Assembly: GCA_008973525.1 (NCBI GenBank)
Contig: WACJ01000126.1
Span: 62,001-126,000, forward strand
Direction: 5' to 3'
DNA from: Stenopsyche tienmushanensis
Taxonomy: Eukaryota > Arthropoda > Insecta > Trichoptera > Stenopsychidae
Length of the DNA: 64,000 nucleotides
The notes beneath the pieces were generated by a model. It had not been told where the DNA came from, did no database searches, and saw only the letters and a list, made by a program, of their open reading frames with translations. Both the position numbers and the translations under genes were made by a program. This document shows, in pieces, positions 58,576-64,000 of this stretch (position 1 is its first letter; each line of letters opens with the position of its first letter).

Positions 58576-58887
58576 GATACTTGCCACGGGAGCTTGATAT
58601 CCTCGTTACGACTCTGAAAACCGCAAACAATTGATACCTTCAAACTCAACATAGCGAAGAACGAACACATAAAATTATCTATTTTTTGTGCAATGCTTCT
58701 TTAGGAACAGAAAATAATACCAGGAGTTGGTCAATGTCTTTTTCTTGTACCATTGATGTGTACAAGCCACTTTCTATTTTTTTAAATTTATTTTGAGCTA
58801 GCTTTTAGCAATCCCTTTTATGGGACCATTGCCAACTATTTTGACATGGTTCATCATGGCGTATAAATATTTTTAAAAATGTGGTTG

Positions 58888-58966
58888 CCAGCCACATCTC
58901 CTGTAGGATTCGAAGCTAAGATGATTGAGTTACGAGTCCAACTGCTTAACCGCGCGACTACCTACA
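58888..58966 (-). repeat. tRNA-like relic (tRNA pseudogene or SINE head)
   Basis: The minus strand reads GTAGTCGCGCGGTTAAGCAG, then TTGGACTCGTAACTCAA (anticodon loop CTCGTAA, nominal CGT) and CTTCGAATCC (B box, 58906-58915). A and B box spacing is tRNA-like. Stem pairings, including the last T-stem pair, are broken, so it is not a working tRNA. Confidence 0.5.
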
Positions 58967-59039
58967 TTTAACAGGTTCAGCCTATCTGATAAACTATTCT
59001 GTTAAAAATTATGACACTCAAAAGCATCATCACGCAACA

Positions 59040-59100
59040 TTGGTGTCAGAAGTGAATGAATCGGGATGCGAATTTAATCTGCACAGATTAATAGCGCCTA
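59040..59100 (+). repeat. PBS and leader scrap
   Basis: CGCAACATTGGTGTCAGAAG, then AATCTGCACAGATTAA, a short palindrome also found near 43445. Confidence 0.5.
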
Positions 59101-59985
59101 CGCTCCACCGTCAAAAAGTAACTGATTTCCTGGTAAATTTAATTTAATTGTCCTCGCGGCAAGGAGACCTTCAGGGACTGAAGTGACAGTTATTTCGAGA
59201 AGAAAGAGCGGGACCTAATGTTTTCCGTTATGTAGGTTTAGTAACGATCATGCAGTGGACGAGTGAGAAGCGTACGTTCGCCTTAGAGGCGTATTTATAA
59301 AAAATCCTATTCAAATAACGCTGCCCTTATAAAATCCTTAGGAAAACCTTTTACGTATTTGGTCTACACACGATGACGAATATAGGTCGGGAATTGGTAT
59401 TCTAAATTACAAATAAATGAACTCAAAAGAAATTGTCTGTAACATTGAGTGTATAAATTGGCGAATATGACAATTGAAAGAGCATTTGTATGAGCATATT
59501 TTCAAGCACGATGTGATTGAAAATGTAATCATTCATGTTTGTGGAGAGTTTTATATTACCATGATATACGTTTATCATCAAAAAGAAAATTGTTTGATAT
59601 TCTTCTTATACCTAAAAGATCATGCATTGAAAAAGGGAGAAAAATACTAAAAATATACCAATATCAATTGATGTCGTAGTGTGGGAATAAAATTTTACGA
59701 CATTGTTTTTTGACATGGGTATTCTAAAAACATATCACTACACAAATCGATCCCATGTGACTGTTATAGTACGATTCAAAATAGTATTACAAAGTCTAAA
59801 CAGAGTGATTTTTTGTCATACACCAACATAGCTAAAGCATGCATGCGCAATTTTTAAGACAGCGGTTTCATTGTGATGAAATGAGTCAATATTCTCATCG
59901 GTCGGAAGCCAGTAGAGAGGTAGAGTCGTTCAAAAAATTCAAAAAATGGACGAAATCACGCAACCTGACGGCTGGAATCACGCAA
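59101..59985. other. No gene recognised
   Basis: AT-rich; nothing supported. Confidence 0.4.
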
Positions 59986-60173
59986 CCTGATGGTTGATAT
60001 AATAGTACGAAGAGCGCGTGATACGTGCCCCGCGCCGATTAGCTTCGAGCGAGCGACCGACTCTCCTCCCCGATGGCTTCGTACGCATCCTCTTTTTGAT
60101 AACAGGACTCTTTTAAAAAGCACTATCGTGATAATACAAAACGTATACGTACAGTCGAGCCGGACAAACTTAC

Positions 60174-60262
60174 GTGCATCAGTCCTTATCGACGAACATG
60201 CGAAGTAACATTGTCGTCGGTCCCATAATGAAGACGGCGAAGTTGACCAGGATCCACCGTGT
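60174..60262 (-). CDS. Candidate exon, strand and frame ambiguous
   Basis: The minus frame WILVNFAVFIMGPTTMLLRM, then FVDKD-stop, is hydrophobic and GC-third-position biased, like a terminal membrane segment, with a GTAAGT donor at 60173. The required AG acceptor upstream is absent. The plus strand of the same DNA reads MRSNIVVGPIMKTAKLTRIH up to a strong GTATGTAA donor at 60261. Either could be real. The flanks (59990-61100) are rich in CG dinucleotides, unlike the rest of the window. Confidence 0.25.
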
Positions 60263-61153
60263 ATGTAAAAAGGAAAATATTCATTTTGTTCATTTTCACT
60301 ACGTTCAGCTTTAACACCATCGAGCCCGGACACATTTGCTAGATGACACAGAATAGATTAGTTTGCTTGGCACTGCAAGTGGGCATTGACAAATTCGAAC
60401 CGTCCGCGCCAACACCGCTCCGTTTCAACTGTTTTACTTTTATATTGAGCTTCGACTCATTGAGTCCATCGGGAGACATAGAAATGTAATCGAATTGCAA
60501 AATGAACATCACTCTAAACCCAAATATGCGACTTGAAAGAACTAAATCGCGTTTTGAAATTTGAAGCATCGAGTGCCCGCGATATCACGAGGACCCGATC
60601 GGGTCGCGTTCTGAAGTACGGCGACTGTCGAATGTTGCACTTCGCTTTTGTATTTAGAACAGCGTATAACATATGTCGACGAAATTATTTTGACTGTCGA
60701 TAGAACCGTTCTATGAAGCAGTTATTCAATTTTACCAGTGATTCAAAAAGGATGTCGTTCTTCGAATATTGTCAAATAGATCATCTCTCGATGGAGAATT
60801 GTCGCTGGAATTGTTTTTAATATTCGAAAGATCGCTAGACGTATCGCTGTCGATTCAAAATACACATCCCATCGAGTGCGTGACCGACCGACGCCGTCGA
60901 TCGCGATCCGCGCTGAATGAATACATGAAAACATGAAACGAAAACATTCAGACTCGAGGTTCGAGAGTGCTCTTTCACAAAATCTAACGAAAAACGGAAG
61001 AAATCGAATCGAAGATGCTTTTTTCTCCGATGGAAGTGCAAGGGTGAAATTTATTTCCGAGCACTTCAACTAGACCAAATTGCATTGCGATCAAACTGCA
61101 ATGCTAAAGATCCGGGAATCATAACGAAATATGACACTTTTTGGATGGCAAAA

Positions 61154-61167
61154 TTGGCGTCAGAAGT
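61154..61167 (+). repeat. PBS-like motif
   Basis: TTGGCGTCAGAAGT, one change from the PBS core; no LTR is visible. Confidence 0.3.
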
Positions 61168-61179
61168 AGTGTCTCGTTT

Positions 61180-61800
61180 TTGGCAGATAACCTTTAGGAC
61201 GAAGCGAGCGGCAGCGCGACATTTGCTCTTCGTCGAAGCAAAAGTTCACGCATTTTAGGTCGGAGAGAGCTCTGTCGACCTTTCGACGGAGCCCACCTAA
61301 ATTACATCCGTTCAGCTTCGACAGACCTTCAAATCTAACGTGCCCGAGCCCGAGCCCGTTCAAGAACCCGTGCCGGAGCACCCGGAGAGTAGCGACTCCG
61401 ATTTCAGTAATCCTATCGAAACGTTCGAGCGACGCGAGGGAGGCTCCGGGAAGCCGATCCGGGATCGATCGAAGGCGCGGACGGGCGGAGAGGCGGAAGG
61501 GCGGAGAGGGCGGAGGCGCGGGCGGAGGCGCGAGCGGCGGCGCGGGCGAAGAACGAAACGTTACATCGCGGCGGGTGTCGCCGGCCGTACTGAGGTCGGG
61601 GGACGGAGCGGCGCGTGCGCCCCGGCCGCCCGCCCGCCCGCCCGGCCGCCCAGCCGCCCAGCCGCGAGCTCCTCGGGCGCGACGATAGAGCGACGGCGCT
61701 CGGCGAGCGAGATCGCCGCTCGGGCGCGAAGCTCGCGCTCGAGGCTTCCGGCGGCGGGACGAACCGCGAGTCTCGCGACTGGCACCACCTCCATCTTCAC
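61180..61800 (+). promoter_or_regulatory. CpG- and G-rich island, candidate promoter/5' exon
   Basis: This is the only strongly GC-rich block here. A purine-rich G tract (61480-61555, GGGCGGAG-type repeats) and a CCGCCCG repeat (61624-61665) make it repetitive and able to form G-quadruplexes. One frame is open from 61340 (VPEPEPVQEPVPEHPESSDS ... IETFERREGGSGKP), then turns into an Arg/Ala/Pro run driven by composition. The first ~45 codons look genuinely coding (balanced residues, GC third positions); the remainder does not. Best reading: CpG-rich promoter or 5' UTR of a host gene, perhaps with a short exon. Gene unknown. Confidence 0.35.
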
Positions 61801-62007
61801 GCTGTCTGCAACCTCACTAAAAAATATTCAGATATGAAAATATATCCGATTTCATTAATTCTTAATTAATTATTACCCGTATATTCGACCATATCTACAA
61901 AAAAAAGTTTTTAGTGCCAGTTCGGGGTTTAGAGTAGGAATTGGGAGTTTTTTTTTCCGAGAAAGTCATTGATTGTTTCGTTGTATATTATCATTAATGA
62001 TTAATTA

Positions 62008-62460
62008 TGTAGCGTAGGCGATTTACCATCCCCAGGTAGTAGCGCTATTAACAGCTACATCTTATGTCTCTCTTCAGGTGCAATGTGTTATTTTAAGAGC
62101 GCCATCTCTTGTGACCCTGCGGAGACATTGCACCTGCTTACCGACCGATCGCTTCTTGCGCGTTTGGGGAGTGACGCGCAGGAGGCGGGAGTCAAAAAAT
62201 TCGTCGGTTAGCCTTAGCTGCAACAGGTTGTCTCTCTTGCAGCCAGATCTCTCTCTCTCTCTCTCGTGGAATAAATAGTTAATTAGAAAAGAGAGTTTTT
62301 CTATTCGACGTCCGTCTATTCTCATCCATTCGTCCAGCAACATCACAGCCCGATAGAAGAACGGACCCGTGCGGTAGCGCAGCCATCCCGACGAGCACGT
62401 GGGAGCGGGGAGTCATCCGGTGGCTCTGTCCCCAAGACCGCCCCCGCTCTCAACGTTACA
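62008..62460 (+). repeat. Solo LTR, full length, target duplication ATTA
   Basis: Runs from TGTAGCGTAGGCGATTTACC to CTCAACGTTACA (453 bp) and is flanked by ATTA at 62004-62007 and 62461-62464. It carries a CT microsatellite (62249-62270), an AATAAA signal (near 62270) and the GACGTCCGTCTATTC block. The short TG...CA ends and 4-bp duplication indicate Gypsy/Ty3-like integration followed by LTR-LTR recombination. Reference copy for the family. Confidence 0.85.
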
Positions 62461-62745
62461 ATTACAATGCAATTCAAAAAAGGACTATTTTATTGTGTTA
62501 AAGCCAGGCATGTGTTCCATCGCTCATTTTTGTTGTGTTCCGTCAAAGCGTGCGGTATCCATCCTATCCCATAACGCCCATCCTATTCGTTTTAAATTAT
62601 CACAATGGGATTCCAGTTTTGGCGATAACTCCTTGATTGTTTGTCTACAAACTGAGCTCAAACGTAAGACCTCAAAATACGCGAATATTTTCGGATCCCC
62701 CTAATATAACATCACATGACAAAGCATGGTATTCGCTAAAGCAGT
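62461..62745. repeat. Mariner-related debris
   Basis: 62559-62640 is an inverted match to 51655-51745 (TATCGCCAAAACTGGAATCC). The word GCGAATATTTTCGGATCCCC near 62680 is the 3' end seen at 51885. The open frame at 62399-62704 is incidental. Confidence 0.45.
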
Positions 62746-62879
62746 TTAAACACATTTGACGTGATTTTGAACAATTAAGACACAACATATCTCGATCAAT
62801 TCCTCCTCTTCTTCCACGGTCAATTTTTCTAACACTTCTTCAAAGTCTTTACTTTCATATATATCTTCCTCTCGCTTCT
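62746..62879 (-). CDS. Weak candidate exon, acidic
   Basis: Minus strand: TTTTTTCTGAAAG is a plausible acceptor. The frame reads KREEDIYESKDFEEVLEKLT, then VEEEEELIEICC and on to a stop at 62746. An ..LLxxLTxEExEEL-type pattern occurs in tropomodulin-like proteins, but the match is too short to claim. Codon use is AT-rich. Confidence 0.15.
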
Positions 62880-62939
62880 CTTTCAGAAAAAATATGTTTT
62901 TAAAAAATAAATTTGATATGATACATTTATTTAAAAGGT

Positions 62940-63445
62940 CTCAGTCCAATCAAAATCAAAGCCGATTCTAATTTGAGCAAGTCTGCTTTTTCTTTTACAA
63001 CAGTAAAATATTGGATGGCAGAGTTTAAACGAGGCCGTAAGAGCAGCCAAGACAAACATCGCAATGATCCACCGCCAGAAATGGTCCTGAAGAAAATGAT
63101 ATTGGATGACCGTCGACTGAAAAGGCGCGAACTAGCAGACATGATAGGCATTTAAAAAAGTGTCGTACATCGCATATTGACTGAAAATTTGAACATGAGA
63201 AAGCTGTATGCAAGGCGGGCGCCGCGTTTGCTCACAATGGAACAAAAACAGTGTCGCGATGATGTTTCAATCGAGTGTTTGGCGATGTTTCATAGCAATA
63301 AATCCGAGTGTTTGCATTGATTCATAACCATGGATAAAACATGGGTCCATCACTTCACACCTGAAACAAAGGAACAGTCAAAACAATGGACTTGACTTCA
63401 AAGAAGGAGAAGACAGTTGGCTACTTCTGAGACTACCCTAATATG
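62940..63445 (+). pseudogene. Mariner transposase, longest N-terminal frame, with 3' TIR
   Basis: The frame 62973-63155 reads KYWMAEFKRGRKSSQDKHRN, then DPPPEMVLKKMILDDRRLKR and RELADMIGI-stop: the linker and second HTH of a mariner. It continues after the stop with SVVHRILTENLNMRKLYARR, then APRLLTMEQKQ, then the start of the catalytic block (TMDKTWVHHFTPETKEQ), in which Asp-Glu-Thr-Trp has become Asp-Lys-Thr-Trp. A large deletion then leads to GGCTACTTCTGAGACTACCC, the TIR (to about 63443). Same family as 6498, 8601, 11870 and 40934. Confidence 0.8.
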
Positions 63446-63847
63446 TTGATTTGGATTTTTTTTAAATGTAAAAGATCTTCAGTAAAGACGTTTTATGGCA
63501 TAAATTAATTTTTATATTGATTCTTTTGATATGAAGTCCTGAAATCAAAATTCAAGAAGCGTCCTGAAAGTTTAAGAAATCCACAATGCCAATATTTTAT
63601 TTATACGAGAGATTTATTTCTACAATATTATCTACGAATCAAAATTTTGTATTATTCATCAAATTTATTGTACCAAAAAATAGAAAATATTAAAAAATAT
63701 TGCAAATTTTTAAGATTCAAGACCCAATGAAGTCCCTCGCCACTCACGCGTAAGACCAATAATATTTTATTATTTAATACACAAAACAACAATCTCAGTT
63801 TTGTTTTATTTATAATATACTAGTTATTTTATTAATAAAATATTTAA
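63446..63847. other. No gene recognised
   Basis: AT-rich spacer. Confidence 0.4.
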
Positions 63848-64000
63848 ATGGCGAATGTTTCGTGGAGCAATGTATCCACATTGAGTGTCCGCATTGCTGA
63901 CAGTTGGTATGACTGGTGTCAACATGTCGGCGGTATCATCGCTTGCGTCCCTCACGCCCTCTCGGAGATATGCTCGTTTTTAATCACAGATCGACACATA
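63848..64000 (+). CDS. Open frame running off the window, unidentified
   Basis: ATG in a favourable context (TAAATGG) opens MANVSWSNVSTLSVRIADSW, then YDWCQHVGGIIACVPHALSE and on to the last base with no stop (51 codons). Third positions are GC-richer than the flanks, and composition shifts sharply at about 63848. It may be the 5' coding exon of a host gene continuing beyond the window. No family recognised. Confidence 0.3.
   Translation, partial: MANVSWSNVSTLSVRIADSWYDWCQHVGGIIACVPHALSEICSFLITDRHI

Noticed and set aside
61561..61800. Minus-strand Ala/Arg-rich open frame
   Set aside because: Stop codons are rare in such GC-rich sequence; low-complexity translation of the CpG island.
1..64000. 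CRISPR array, rRNA genes, functional tRNA genes
   Set aside because: No regularly spaced repeats with unique spacers, no rRNA core words, and the only tRNA-like stretch (58888-58966) has broken stems.

Overview
This window looks like AT-rich nuclear DNA from an arthropod, most likely an insect (inference). The grounds are: many decayed mariner/Tc1 transposases, R1-clade LINE fragments, pogo-like and piggyBac-like TA/TTAA elements, and a Gypsy-type LTR family with a tRNA-Leu-like primer-binding site. Short islands of codon-biased open frame with splice-like borders sit between them. No bacterial operon, CRISPR array, rRNA gene or intact long CDS is visible. Nearly all of the recognisable content is broken mobile DNA.

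Layout. 0-6 kb: LTR/PBS remnants, a pogo-like MITE, a partial LTR and a Tc1 transposase N-terminus. 6.5-15 kb: mariner fragments alternating with 5'-truncated LINEs of two R1-clade families. Family A ends in a CPC...H...C motif followed by GHxDLVT..PGAFxAFV. Family B ends in the 3' tail motif TTTAGTCAGTAA. 15.7-31 kb: possible host exons on the minus strand (15.75, 29.3-29.8 and 30.6 kb) among LINEs, MITEs, mariners and one TATA-type promoter. 32-44 kb: one half of a 0.5-kb inverted repeat pair (its partner is at 18 kb), LTR debris including a head-to-head PBS palindrome, a solo LTR with a 4-bp target duplication, a 0.94-kb TIR element and a 1.1-kb decayed mariner. 46-56 kb: a possible terminal host exon, a 59-bp-arm hairpin, piggyBac-like ends, and a 1.8-kb mariner carrying nested insertions. 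57-64 kb: hAT, mariner and LINE tails, a tRNA-like relic, a CpG- and G-rich island at 61.2-61.8 kb that may be a promoter, a full solo LTR with target duplication ATTA, a mariner with its 3' TIR, and an open frame running off the right edge.

How the parts relate. The autonomous families are represented only by dead copies: LINE C-termini without complete reverse transcriptase, mariners with internal deletions, and LTRs without internal genes. Several arrangements suggest events beyond random decay. They are mariner-plus-TIR composites shared at two loci, paired inverted repeats 14 kb apart, opposed LTR/PBS ends, and two loci sharing the same 5' junction to a LINE tail. The host exons cannot be named from sequence alone. 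They probably belong to genes with very long, transposon-filled introns.
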